From the NCBI GenBank assembly GCA_002085085.1, contig MZGN01000001.1:1-33312 (forward strand): a stretch of DNA of 33,312 nucleotides, read 5' to 3'. Both the position numbers and the translations under genes were made by a program. The notes below the pieces were generated by a model. It was not told where the DNA came from, searched no databases, and saw only the letters and a program-made list of their open reading frames with translations. This document shows, one piece after another, positions 25,276-33,312 of this stretch (positions are counted from its first letter, which is position 1; each line of letters opens with the position of its first letter). This stretch comes from Helicobacteraceae bacterium 4484_230. Lineage in GTDB: Bacteria; Campylobacterota; Campylobacteria; Campylobacterales; Sulfurimonadaceae.

Positions 25276-28024
25276 CCCTTTCAGTATGATACTTTAGTGA
25301 AACCCTGCCTGAAGAGACCGTCCGCTCGTCCGCTTGAGGTACGGCATCCAAACGGCAGTTATCCGCGAGCTGGTAATTAAACTCAAGGGGAATATTGGCA
25401 TGAAAGCGCATAAACACCTCTTTTGCAGAGCGCTTGTGTGAAAGCAGCTTGCCGTTCGAATCGACCAGATAATTCTGCCTCTTCTGCTTGCCTGCAATAC
25501 TAAAGCGGTGCGTACTACCGCTATCAAGATGCAGATAGTTACCGCTTGAATGCTTTTTGATTCCCGCAACTCCTACAGAAAGGTCGAAATCGATAAAACC
25601 GCTCTCCGGCAGACGAAGAGTTTTAAGAGAGTGCATGCCTGCTGCCAGCCATTCATTCCCATCTTTAGCCATAGATACTTCATAAAAGTCCATAGCTTTT
25701 AAAATATATTCCGACGTATATATAGGCATCACCTCCTGTACCATAGCCCAGTCGAAAACCGTATGAAGTGCCCTTAGTGAAGCTTTTTTTGAACCGGAAT
25801 AGAGGTGAAAGTAGATATCTATCGGCTTGAAACGCCTTGGGGCATCGGTCAGCTTAAAGGTTTGGATCACCTTTTTAAAACCCCAAAATGGCCCCAGCCA
25901 ATTGTTTGTATATACATTTTCATTCTGTGCGGCCGTAAATATCTGATAATAATTGCCTCTTTTGATACCCATAGGGGAGATAAGGCTCAGCCACGGGCTG
26001 GTATTTGTAGCCATCGTATCACCGCCGTTGATCTGTAAAATATTATTTTTGTAAACATATGACAGTGTTGTCTCTGTCGGCATACAGTCACCGCTCCAGA
26101 AAACCATATTGGTCGATCTTCCTTCAGGTTCAAGTCTGGTATTGATATATCTTAAAGATCCCAGAAGCTCCCGGTCAAGTGAAAAATCATAGTTCTTTAC
26201 GTTAAGACGGTATTTTGGATCCAGATGGCCGTCTACTATTTTTCCCCAATAAAACGGATGGGTATAGGTATGCGTAGCCGCCTCAACATTCTCAAGCGCA
26301 AAAATACGGCGCGCGATCTTTTCAAGACTGGGACTGAGTTTTGGATAAAGCCCATACGCCGCAGTCTCCCCTTCTATGATAGAGACGGATAACGGTATGT
26401 GGTATTTGGTAAAGATCTCATCATAAAGCACCTGCCCGGAAAAAAGCTCCGGGTTCCACTCGGCCCTGTTCATGATTCCGTCTCCGTCAATATGCACAAA
26501 AAGCAGCCGCCTGCCATTTTCTGTCGTTACATCCGGAGCCGGCAGCAGCGGGAGCCGCAGTGATTCACGCAACAGTTTGAAAGGGTTGGCGATCCAGAGA
26601 TTCTCCTGGTTTATCTCGGCCATTACCGCCCCCTCGAACGCGTATCCGCCCCATGGAGTAATAGCGGCCAACACACTCGTGCCTCTTGCATACTTCACAC
26701 TGCACAAAGGTTTTGCGTTATCCGGCATAAACAATGATTCACCCGAAGGAATAAAGGGCTCTATTTCAAAACCCATACGGGAGTTATCATATATCAGCCT
26801 GCCCCTATTTTGATATCCGGGCTTTATGGCTAACGGTTCCACGGATATCTTAAACATATCGAACAGTTTTTTATGCTTTTCAGCCTCGATAGACTCCAGC
26901 ATCAGCAACTTAATACCGCTGTTATACAAACCCGCCATCTTCGCTTCAAACTTTTTTGGGTATTTTACGGCATAGGTTCCGTTGATCCATACTGTAACGC
27001 CGGCATAGCGGTCAACATCGGGCGGACGAAGCTTCCACTCGGAAATCGGCTTGATCACAGGAATATAACCCATATATTCCAGCGACATTGCAAGGTAAAG
27101 AAAAGATGTGGAGTACATTTTATCATCACCTGGCGTTCCATCAAACTCCGTATCATCATAAAGCAGCAACACCTCCCGCCTGACTGCTATTTTGCTGCTT
27201 TTGCCAAAGCGCTGCAGGTATCGGTCGGCAACATACGGGATCAGTCCCAGCTCTTCAATGGATGCAATCGCTTTTTGTATCTTCTTCTCTTCTTTCATAG
27301 GCAGATAATCGACGGCGATAACAGGTATATGATACTCTTGTATCTTTTTTACTTGGGCAAGAAGCCATTTGCGGTCTGCTTCGGAAACATTTTTATATTT
27401 AAGCTCTTTGCCCGAGAGTCCGTGAAAAAGCGACTCAAAAAGGACAGCCTCGATGCAGCCGTGCACATCATCAATAAGCTCAAATCCGCGATTTATAATC
27501 AGCTTGCACTCCGGATAACGACTATGAAACTCTTTGATCAGGGAAATCAGCCCAAGGCGCATCCGTTCTACATCTTTTTTCTCTTTCACCGCAAGAGTGT
27601 AGGAGTCCAGCGTGTCAAAGAAAAAATTTTTAAAACCCTTTTTTAGTAAAGGGCCGATAACTTTTTCAAAAAAGAAATGCCGATAGGCTTTACTTCCCAC
27701 ATCCACAACCGCTGCATTCCAGATGTCATTTTTGCCAATTATCCACTCCGGATTAACCTCGGAATAGTAAGAGAGCTCTTTCTCAACCTCGCCTACACTG
27801 ACATATGCGTAGATATTTTTTTTATAAAGTTTAAAACCATGCGATGCGGTGTCTACATGTTCCGGCTGAAGGATGATGTAATCATGTATGCCTACCTGGC
27901 TGTACGAAATATCATCGCCATAGTAGACCATCGCGCTTTTTCTTTCCAATGATGAGGCATAAAGTGCCTGGAAGGTAAAAACTACAAACAGGATTGATAT
28001 TTTAACGAAGCATAAAAGTTTCAT
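25247..28024 (-). CDS. pelA: Pel polysaccharide hydrolase/deacetylase PelA
   Basis: PelA is the periplasmic modifying enzyme of Pel synthesis. The 925-residue protein (948 in Pseudomonas aeruginosa) has a signal peptide (1-23), an N-terminal glycoside hydrolase domain (about 30-275) with the catalytic Glu197 in VLFESLF, a central flavodoxin-like domain (about 285-490), and a deacetylase domain with HIDGDG (Asp513) and THTYTHP (His585, His589). The Asp to His spacing of 72 and His to His of four are the same as Asp528, His600 and His604 of the Pseudomonas protein. A beta-rich C-terminal domain follows. It overlaps pelG by 23 bases and pelB-N by 29. Confidence 0.95.
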   Translation of the reverse strand: MKLLCFVKISILFVVFTFQALYASSLERKSAMVYYGDDISYSQVGIHDYIILQPEHVDTASHGFKLYKKNIYAYVSVGEVEKELSYYSEVNPEWIIGKNDIWNAAVVDVGSKAYRHFFFEKVIGPLLKKGFKNFFFDTLDSYTLAVKEKKDVERMRLGLISLIKEFHSRYPECKLIINRGFELIDDVHGCIEAVLFESLFHGLSGKELKYKNVSEADRKWLLAQVKKIQEYHIPVIAVDYLPMKEEKKIQKAIASIEELGLIPYVADRYLQRFGKSSKIAVRREVLLLYDDTEFDGTPGDDKMYSTSFLYLAMSLEYMGYIPVIKPISEWKLRPPDVDRYAGVTVWINGTYAVKYPKKFEAKMAGLYNSGIKLLMLESIEAEKHKKLFDMFKISVEPLAIKPGYQNRGRLIYDNSRMGFEIEPFIPSGESLFMPDNAKPLCSVKYARGTSVLAAITPWGGYAFEGAVMAEINQENLWIANPFKLLRESLRLPLLPAPDVTTENGRRLLFVHIDGDGIMNRAEWNPELFSGQVLYDEIFTKYHIPLSVSIIEGETAAYGLYPKLSPSLEKIARRIFALENVEAATHTYTHPFYWGKIVDGHLDPKYRLNVKNYDFSLDRELLGSLRYINTRLEPEGRSTNMVFWSGDCMPTETTLSYVYKNNILQINGGDTMATNTSPWLSLISPMGIKRGNYYQIFTAAQNENVYTNNWLGPFWGFKKVIQTFKLTDAPRRFKPIDIYFHLYSGSKKASLRALHTVFDWAMVQEVMPIYTSEYILKAMDFYEVSMAKDGNEWLAAGMHSLKTLRLPESGFIDFDLSVGVAGIKKHSSGNYLHLDSGSTHRFSIAGKQKRQNYLVDSNGKLLSHKRSAKEVFMRFHANIPLEFNYQLADNCRLDAVPQADERTVSSGRVSLKYHTERDANVTVRCR

Positions 28025-29240
28025 ATTCCAACTCCCTCAACTCTCGTCTCAACACAAAAAGGCTGCCTATAAATACTATCAACAAAGATACAGCATAACC
28101 ATAACCAAACATAGACGGCCCCAGGTAGATAGACACGAAAGAGAGTGATCCATTAAGAAAGAAAAACAGAAGGGACATCCACATCGCGATCACTCTTCTG
28201 TCAATATAGTAAAGCAGAGCCATAACTGACATAAAACCCAACTGAAGCTGCGCGCCTATGGTGAGAATATGAAACAGCCCAAGATAGATAAGCTTAAGCG
28301 TCGCGCCATTGCGTATGGCATCGAAAAACAGTTCATATTTTTCTGCAAAATCGGCCTCGAGACGAAAAAAGAAAATTGCCATACCCGGCAAAATAGAGAG
28401 ATAGGCGATAAAAATCGGCATATCGTACACTATGGAGGCATGCAGCTTTCCAATTACTTCATAACCGGTCAGGGGGTGGTACCAAAATACAAATTTATCC
28501 ACCCATACTCCCAGGTTGTAAAAAAAGCCCGCAAAACCTAAACTCCAGTAAAAATTTTTACTATTGAAAAAACGAAAACTTATCAATCTTGAAGATTTAT
28601 ATGTCTTGGTGATCAGGGTCATCATAATGGCTAGAAGCAGAGCGTTTCCAAGAAAGAAAATAAAGATCATATTTTCAAGATTTTTTCCAAAATAGAAAGA
28701 GAGCACAATGATCAGGCCATACGAAAGGGCAAATGCAATCAATACGGAACGGTAATATTTCAGACTGGCTGCCAGTATGTTTGAAATCCAAACACCAGAG
28801 AGCACCAAAAAGGTTGAAAGTACGCCGATGGCAAACAGATTGCCCTGTTCTGGAAAAACAAAAAGCAAAAAAGGATATACAAAAACAAAACCTACTATCC
28901 AGATAATTAAAAGTGCTCCATAGTAGGCCGGCAAAAGTTCATCCTCTCTGCCTGCAAATATCTCATCAGCGATAAACCTGGTAAAAGGCAACTGCATAAA
29001 ACCTGTAATTATCATGCTTGAAGCCAATGCTATCGCGTAAGTGATGACAATCTGAAACTGAATTACACTCGTATCCATTTTCATTGTCGCAAGGTTGACA
29101 AAACCTACAAAAAGAATTGCAACAATCGAGATGACCCATGGGCCTGAGCTCAGCAGTGCCGAATAGCCGTAAACTTTTGCCAATGAGAATAGTCTGTCTT
29201 TTTTCAGTACTCTTCGAAGCTCAAATCCTATTCCGGCCAT
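28002..29240 (-). CDS. pelG: Pel inner-membrane protein PelG (Wzx-like)
   Basis: A 412-residue integral membrane protein with about 11-12 helices. It begins MAGIGFELRRVLKKD, the characteristic conserved start of PelG. PelG resembles MOP-superfamily flippases and is thought to move the growing Pel chain across the inner membrane in a complex with PelD, PelE and PelF. It is about 40 residues shorter than the Pseudomonas protein, mostly in loops and the C-terminus. It begins one base after the pelF stop codon and overlaps pelA by 23 bases. Confidence 0.93.
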   Translation of the reverse strand: MAGIGFELRRVLKKDRLFSLAKVYGYSALLSSGPWVISIVAILFVGFVNLATMKMDTSVIQFQIVITYAIALASSMIITGFMQLPFTRFIADEIFAGREDELLPAYYGALLIIWIVGFVFVYPFLLFVFPEQGNLFAIGVLSTFLVLSGVWISNILAASLKYYRSVLIAFALSYGLIIVLSFYFGKNLENMIFIFFLGNALLLAIMMTLITKTYKSSRLISFRFFNSKNFYWSLGFAGFFYNLGVWVDKFVFWYHPLTGYEVIGKLHASIVYDMPIFIAYLSILPGMAIFFFRLEADFAEKYELFFDAIRNGATLKLIYLGLFHILTIGAQLQLGFMSVMALLYYIDRRVIAMWMSLLFFFLNGSLSFVSIYLGPSMFGYGYAVSLLIVFIGSLFVLRRELRELEYETFMLR

Positions 29241-29241
29241 A

Positions 29242-30732
29242 TTACATCACCTCTTTATAGGCCATGCGGTAATTCTCGAGAAACGTATCCTGCCTATAAT
29301 AACGTTGCACACGCTCGAGCGCAGCTTTTTGGGCGCTTATCCAAGCTTCGTTATCAGTAAGGAAACGGATATAGTTTTCAGCCAGTGCCGAAGGGTTGGC
29401 TATCGGGGTAACCGCTCCCGCCCTTCCTATTGCCTCGTCCTCTTCTCCAAGTCCTCCATAAATCAGGTCTCGACAGCTTCCAACATCCGTAGCTACACAT
29501 GGAACACCTGCCGCATAACCCTCAAGGATAGTAAGCGGCATGCCCTCGCTCACCGATGTCAATGTAAGCAAACCTGTTTGGGGTAATATATCTTTTATAT
29601 TCTGAAATCCTTTAAAATAAAAATTGCTCTCGAGCTTAAGCGTCTCTACCATATTTATGCACTCTTGGGCATATAGAGGATCTTCATCCAGCGGTCCTAC
29701 TACCCAGGCTTCTATATCCTCGATCTCATTGGCAACTATCCTTACAGCACGGATAAAAGTTTTTATGTCTTTGATCGATACAACACGTCCTATAAGAGTG
29801 ATAACCTTCGGTATATCCGCAGGTCTTTTCAAACAGCACTCTCCCAGCTCATCTACATTGACACCATTGGGTATGATCTTTGTCTTTGACCTGTCAGCTC
29901 CAAAATAGACCTGTATATCTCTGGCTCCGGAGAATAGAGAGAAAATTTTATCTGCACGACGGTAACTGAAAACACCGATCTGCTCAAAGAAACTTACCCA
30001 CATTTTTTTTATGTAATTGAACTCTTCAGGCTGCTTAAGGAGTGTCGGTTTTTGAAACTTGATCCAGTCTGCTGTCAGCATGTCTATTTTTCTCTCACGC
30101 GTATAAATACCATGTTCGGTCAATACAAAAGGAGTGCCGGTGTTATACGAAGCCAACGATGCCAAAAAACCTGCGTAGCCTGTTGACGGACTGTGAAGCA
30201 GTCTGCACTCCGGCAGTTTTTTTACGATATCAGCCAAGATCCAGATAGGCTTGTGAATATTTCTCACTGTCCAAAAATAGTCGATAAAAGGCAGGTCCGG
30301 ACAATTTTGAGAATACTTTTCCTTGATGAATTCCCAAGACTGTTTGCCATACAAAAAGTGCTTGTATGTCACTTTTTCAGTATAAAACTGAATATTTTTC
30401 ATAGTAGATGGCATATCTCCATCGGCACTTTTAAACCAACTGTACAGATCTTCTATGCTTTCAAAGGAGTCGGTATCCGGCACCCTTTTAGCAGGGTGCC
30501 CGCCCTCTTCCTCAAAAAGATAGTGCGTTTCCAGATGAACAAGGTTCTCAGGCAGCTTATAGCGCATTTCATCATATTCCGATCTGGCTGACCCCAAAAA
30601 AACAATACCGAAATTCAACTCCGGCATACCGCTGATAAGTTGATGGATCCAGGTGGAAACGCCTCCCCTGATATAAGGATAGGTCCCTTCCGCAAGAAGA
30701 AGGATATCGATCGCTTTTTTACTCTTTTCCAT
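29242..30732 (-). CDS. pelF: Pel glycosyltransferase PelF (GT4)
   Basis: PelF is the cytosolic GT-B glycosyltransferase that makes the Pel chain from UDP-sugar. The 496-residue protein (507 in Pseudomonas) has the N-terminal Rossmann motif YPYIRGGVSTWIHQLI, the conserved LTEHGIYTRERKID, a donor site GRVVSIKDIKTF with Arg and Lys, and SEGMPLTILEGYAAGVP with the two Glu residues of the EX7E motif. The start ATG lies within pelE (14-base overlap). All expected catalytic residues are visible. Confidence 0.95.
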   Translation of the reverse strand: MEKSKKAIDILLLAEGTYPYIRGGVSTWIHQLISGMPELNFGIVFLGSARSEYDEMRYKLPENLVHLETHYLFEEEGGHPAKRVPDTDSFESIEDLYSWFKSADGDMPSTMKNIQFYTEKVTYKHFLYGKQSWEFIKEKYSQNCPDLPFIDYFWTVRNIHKPIWILADIVKKLPECRLLHSPSTGYAGFLASLASYNTGTPFVLTEHGIYTRERKIDMLTADWIKFQKPTLLKQPEEFNYIKKMWVSFFEQIGVFSYRRADKIFSLFSGARDIQVYFGADRSKTKIIPNGVNVDELGECCLKRPADIPKVITLIGRVVSIKDIKTFIRAVRIVANEIEDIEAWVVGPLDEDPLYAQECINMVETLKLESNFYFKGFQNIKDILPQTGLLTLTSVSEGMPLTILEGYAAGVPCVATDVGSCRDLIYGGLGEEDEAIGRAGAVTPIANPSALAENYIRFLTDNEAWISAQKAALERVQRYYRQDTFLENYRMAYKEVM

Positions 30733-31681
30733 ATACTTGCGAACCCTCCTTCCACTGTTCTACCAATGGATTAAGCAGCATATTTATCTGTAAACTCTCT
30801 GCGCCGCTTAACAACTTCTTCACTATTGAGAACTCTCTTTTATTATAATGGATTTCCGCCAGGTAGGGAATCATAAATTCATTATTTCGGCCGCCGTATC
30901 TTACTGCCAACTCAAGATATGCCTCCGCGCTGTCATAATCTTTCAGCATCAAGGAGCATCTCCCAAGCAGCAGGCACAACTTTCCATTCTCGGGGTTTGT
31001 CCTTAAAGACTCTTTGGCATATTTCTGAACTTCCCTGGCAATAAACTCCTTCAGGTCACTATCGGCAAGCTCAAAATAAACTATATCCCAATAAAGAAAT
31101 GCGAGCTCTTCCGCGAGTTTCGCTTTCTCTTCCCGTCCGGATACATTTTCTATAGCCTGCAGTTTCTGATGTATCTGACTGTTTATACCGCGCTCAAGCT
31201 TGTCTATAACCGCAAAACCATAAAGCCTGATCTCATCATTTCGGTCGGAAAGACTGTTTTTTATCAATGCAATATCATTTTTGCCTACACTCTCTACCAA
31301 GGAGACCAGTGCCTTCATCTTCAATGATTCAGACATTACGTCGCCGCCAAGTATGCGCCCCATAGAAGCCTCACCAAAAATCCTGCGAACCTCCGGGAAC
31401 TCGCTGCTGAAACCCGCCATATCGATATACTCGACATTACTCAACTGCTCTTCGTATTTAACTGTTCTAAGGTAGTAGATGATCCAAGCCGTCATCAAAA
31501 AGCCTACCAGCGGGAGCGCTACATTAAAAACCCAGAAAAAAATAAAAATTTTACTCTTTTCGCCAGGGAATTTTTCCCCAAGCATATATATAGAGACCAA
31601 TGCCGGAAAAATAGATACGATTGAAAATACCAGATAAATATAACCCAGAGGTTTATCCAGGAAAAAGAGCCATAGACTCAT
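30719..31681 (-). CDS. pelE: PelE, inner-membrane TPR protein of the Pel synthase complex
   Basis: The 320-residue protein has two N-terminal membrane helices (about 12-32 and 44-68) and a cytoplasmic helical region with TPR-like repeats (about 155-310; ELAVRYGGRNNEFMIPYLAE is typical). Size (329 in Pseudomonas), topology and position between pelD and pelF identify it as PelE. PelE is a scaffold linking PelD, PelF and PelG. Its ATG overlaps the stop of the pelD C-terminal frame by four bases (ATGA). Confidence 0.9.
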   Translation of the reverse strand: MSLWLFFLDKPLGYIYLVFSIVSIFPALVSIYMLGEKFPGEKSKIFIFFWVFNVALPLVGFLMTAWIIYYLRTVKYEEQLSNVEYIDMAGFSSEFPEVRRIFGEASMGRILGGDVMSESLKMKALVSLVESVGKNDIALIKNSLSDRNDEIRLYGFAVIDKLERGINSQIHQKLQAIENVSGREEKAKLAEELAFLYWDIVYFELADSDLKEFIAREVQKYAKESLRTNPENGKLCLLLGRCSLMLKDYDSAEAYLELAVRYGGRNNEFMIPYLAEIHYNKREFSIVKKLLSGAESLQINMLLNPLVEQWKEGSQVYGKE

Positions 31682-32283
31682 TCTTGTCCCAATACAAAAG
31701 ATTCGATCAAATCGATTTTAGAAACAGGAAAGCTGGCTATTTCAACCAGATTGGAATCTTTGATCTCCACATCCTGCTTGACTTTTTCCATATAACCATG
31801 CACTGATGAAACATCTGAAAAAGGAAAGAGTATAGCGATCACATCGGCCTTGTCTGTACTTGTAGAGCTCATAATATCCAAAGCCCTTAAATTCTTTTCG
31901 ACAACACTTAATATAAGATGGGTTTTCAGTTTACTTTTTGAACGGAATATCAAAACTGTCGATCTGGCACTATGTTTTTTATAAAGACGGTTCAGCCTAT
32001 AGATCTCAAAACGGAAGTTTTCCTGAAAATATGGCATAAAATCTCTGATGCCGTTCAGTATCCTCATTTTATGCAACTCGTCAAACATATAATTTACTAA
32101 AATTGAAATAGAGATAAGGGCGTCTTTGTTGAATGACATAAACGGCATCTCCTCGATCGCAAAAATACCTACGACGGTATCATCTGAAACTGCCGGTATG
32201 ACAGCAAGGTATTTACCGGCGCTGTACTCTTCATCCCCGCTGACATAAATCGGCATCTTTTTTTCAAAAACATCAACAACCAT
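31678..32283 (-). CDS. pelD: PelD C-terminal half: partial GAF plus c-di-GMP-binding degenerate GGDEF domain
   Basis: The 201-residue frame starts at the second half of a GAF domain (about 1-70; KYLAVIPAVSDDTVVGIFAIEEMPF is typical) and continues into the degenerate GGDEF domain of PelD. The inhibitory-site motif RxxD, which in PelD is the c-di-GMP receptor site, is present as Arg133-Ala-Leu-Asp136. No GGDEF signature exists, as in all PelD. Homology appears to extend just upstream of the ATG in this frame (RDL, then a TAG stop), so the ATG is not an ancestral start. AGAGAG a few bases upstream could act as ribosome site. It overlaps the N-terminal frame by 11 bases. It may be a separately made protein or half of a broken gene. 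Confidence 0.8.
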   Translation of the reverse strand: MVVDVFEKKMPIYVSGDEEYSAGKYLAVIPAVSDDTVVGIFAIEEMPFMSFNKDALISISILVNYMFDELHKMRILNGIRDFMPYFQENFRFEIYRLNRLYKKHSARSTVLIFRSKSKLKTHLILSVVEKNLRALDIMSSTSTDKADVIAILFPFSDVSSVHGYMEKVKQDVEIKDSNLVEIASFPVSKIDLIESFVLGQE

Positions 32284-32842
32284 CAGATCTCTCTATTGTA
32301 AATACCTTCTTCAACAGCTGTAAGAACTGCTGAAAAAAATCATCTCTGCTTCTGGCGTAAAAATCGTCTTTTATTTTTCGTATAGAGTTCTGAATGCTCA
32401 TTGGCTTGACCACATAGCTTTTCTCTATCTGGTCATGTGAGATCTTCAGGGTATAGAAAGCCTTGCTTAACTCAAACAATTTATGCCTTGTAAACTCCGC
32501 TTCCGTTTTCTGCAATATGATTGTTTGTGTCCAGTAATAGTGAAATTCTCCGAAGATCAATACCAAAACAAGTTCACTCAAAAAGACTTCATAAAAAAAG
32601 TCCGGATAACCGAACTTCATTGCGACACCAAATAGAGATATCGCCAACAAACCGCTGGAAATGCCGTGAAACAGAGTGATTATTGTTAATACGATAGTTA
32701 AAAAAGATACGGAACTCTCAAGCATACAAATATCTTGAGGGTTGGTAAAATAACCCGCACCCAGATAGATACCGACTATTGCTACCGTCTCCAGATAGGG
32801 ATAGTTCAGAAGTGTCTTTCTGGCTTTATTGGTTAAAAGCAT
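32273..32842 (-). CDS. pelD: PelD N-terminal half: four membrane helices, coiled coil and start of GAF domain
   Basis: The 189-residue frame has four membrane helices (about 16-110), a helical linker (about 115-160), and then the first helix of a GAF domain (FFQQFLQLLKKVFTIER), where the frame leaves the family pattern, adds SDGC and stops. In intact PelD the GAF domain would continue with two beta strands before the DPLV-type helix. Those strands (about 30 residues by comparison with general GAF structure) are missing from both frames. The gene starts 11 bases after pelC. The protein would retain membrane insertion but not c-di-GMP binding. Confidence 0.8.
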   Translation of the reverse strand: MLLTNKARKTLLNYPYLETVAIVGIYLGAGYFTNPQDICMLESSVSFLTIVLTIITLFHGISSGLLAISLFGVAMKFGYPDFFYEVFLSELVLVLIFGEFHYYWTQTIILQKTEAEFTRHKLFELSKAFYTLKISHDQIEKSYVVKPMSIQNSIRKIKDDFYARSRDDFFQQFLQLLKKVFTIERSDGC

Positions 32843-32853
32843 ATGTCAGACAA

Positions 32854-33312
32854 TTAATTTTCAGCGGAGAACAGCATGGAGGTTATCAGCTCTTGGGCAA
32901 CAACTCCGATTGAGGTATTTCCCCAACTGCTATCCGACCCGGTAGTACTCCAGGCAACTTCTCCCGAATCGACATCGATAAATTTTAAATGCAGACTAAC
33001 GGCCGGCTCACCGTCTATTCCTGTTTTGTAGCGCCACTCACTGACACCGCCGGTCAATATATACTTATCACCGCTTTTTTTCGCTTCCTGAAGCTTTTGG
33101 GAGAGCGTATGACCTGAAGCGTCGGCTACTGTATCTATTTTATTATTTACACGATAACCCCTGGCAAGCATCACGCCTTCGGCAATATTTGCCGCGCGCA
33201 TACCTGCTCTTGGGGTATCCGTATAATTATCCAGAGCATAAAGTGATATGCTGCCTGCTTTTTCAATCGAAGGAATAGGGCTGCTTGAAGAAACCTGAAC
33301 ATGGCTGCATCC
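32854..33312 (-). CDS. pelC: Pel outer-membrane lipoprotein PelC (start cut by window edge)
   Basis: The frame is open to the window edge. Its first visible residues are GCSHVQVSSS: the Gly-Cys is the end of a lipobox, so Cys at 33307-33309 is the likely lipidated N-terminus and only the signal peptide is missing. The mature part, about 152 residues, has YTDTPRAGMRAANIAEGVMLARGYRV and GDKYILTGGVSEWRYKTG, as expected of PelC (172 residues in Pseudomonas). PelC forms a ring of 12 subunits on the inner face of the outer membrane that funnels Pel to PelB. An ATG at 33201 is only internal. It is followed by pelD after 11 bases. Confidence 0.88.
   Translation of the reverse strand, partial: GCSHVQVSSSSPIPSIEKAGSISLYALDNYTDTPRAGMRAANIAEGVMLARGYRVNNKIDTVADASGHTLSQKLQEAKKSGDKYILTGGVSEWRYKTGIDGEPAVSLHLKFIDVDSGEVAWSTTGSDSSWGNTSIGVVAQELITSMLFSAEN

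Noticed and set aside
26873-27646. Plus-strand open frame of 257 codons inside pelA
   Set aside because: It is antisense to the conserved hydrolase domain of PelA, has no ribosome site, and its composition (many Ile, Phe, His, Cys) is typical of a complementary-strand shadow.
32273-32283. Programmed ribosomal frameshift joining the two pelD frames
   Set aside because: No slippery heptamer or following structure is apparent, and a frameshift would not restore the GAF strands that are missing from both frames.

Overview
The window comes from a mesophilic member of the Campylobacterota (Epsilonproteobacteria), most likely of the Sulfurimonas/Sulfurovum/Sulfuricurvum type. The evidence is the gene order rpmH-rnpA-yidD-yidC-jag-mnmE-ruvX, the ctpA-purC-purS-purQ cluster, an AT-rich promoter style with good TATAAT boxes but weak -35 boxes, and the character of the proteins. 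I cannot name the genus. I see no rRNA, tRNA, insertion sequence, prophage or CRISPR array. Coding density is very high.

Layout. Positions 1-37 hold the first 12 codons of ilvC, pointing left. Then come an unknown cytosolic protein (199-837, +), a secreted MORN-repeat protein and a secreted protein with NIT-like helices (855-2088, -). The minus-strand block 2222-7335 is the rpmH/membrane-insertion cluster: ribosomal protein bL34, RNase P protein, YidD, YidC, Jag, MnmE and RuvX. A small tetraheme cytochrome and clpB follow (7430-10401, -). The clpB promoter is covered by two HAIR-like heat-shock operators. A divergent plus-strand operon runs from 10621 to 15723: ctpA, purC, purS, purQ, an SH3b-type membrane protein, plsC and crcB.

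From 33312 down to 15749 everything lies on the minus strand with tiny gaps or overlaps. This is a complete Pel exopolysaccharide locus in the order pelC-D-E-F-G-A-B. It is followed by a membrane-anchored parvulin isomerase, a HupE/UreJ-type membrane protein, a hybrid histidine kinase, a response-regulator diguanylate cyclase and an orphan ABC ATPase. The parts make sense together. PelD (c-di-GMP receptor), PelE and PelG form the inner-membrane complex around the glycosyltransferase PelF. PelA trims and deacetylates the polymer in the periplasm. PelB and PelC export it through the outer membrane. The kinase and cyclase at the end of the run could supply the c-di-GMP that activates PelD.

The most unusual points are: pelD is broken inside its GAF domain into two overlapping reading frames that together lack part of the domain; pelB is encoded as two genes; rnpA has no ATG, GTG or TTG start that would give a full-length protein and seems to start at ATA or ATT overlapping rpmH; two HAIR-like operators sit over the clpB promoter; and two genes have TATAAT exactly seven bases before the ATG with no ribosome binding site, suggesting leaderless mRNAs.
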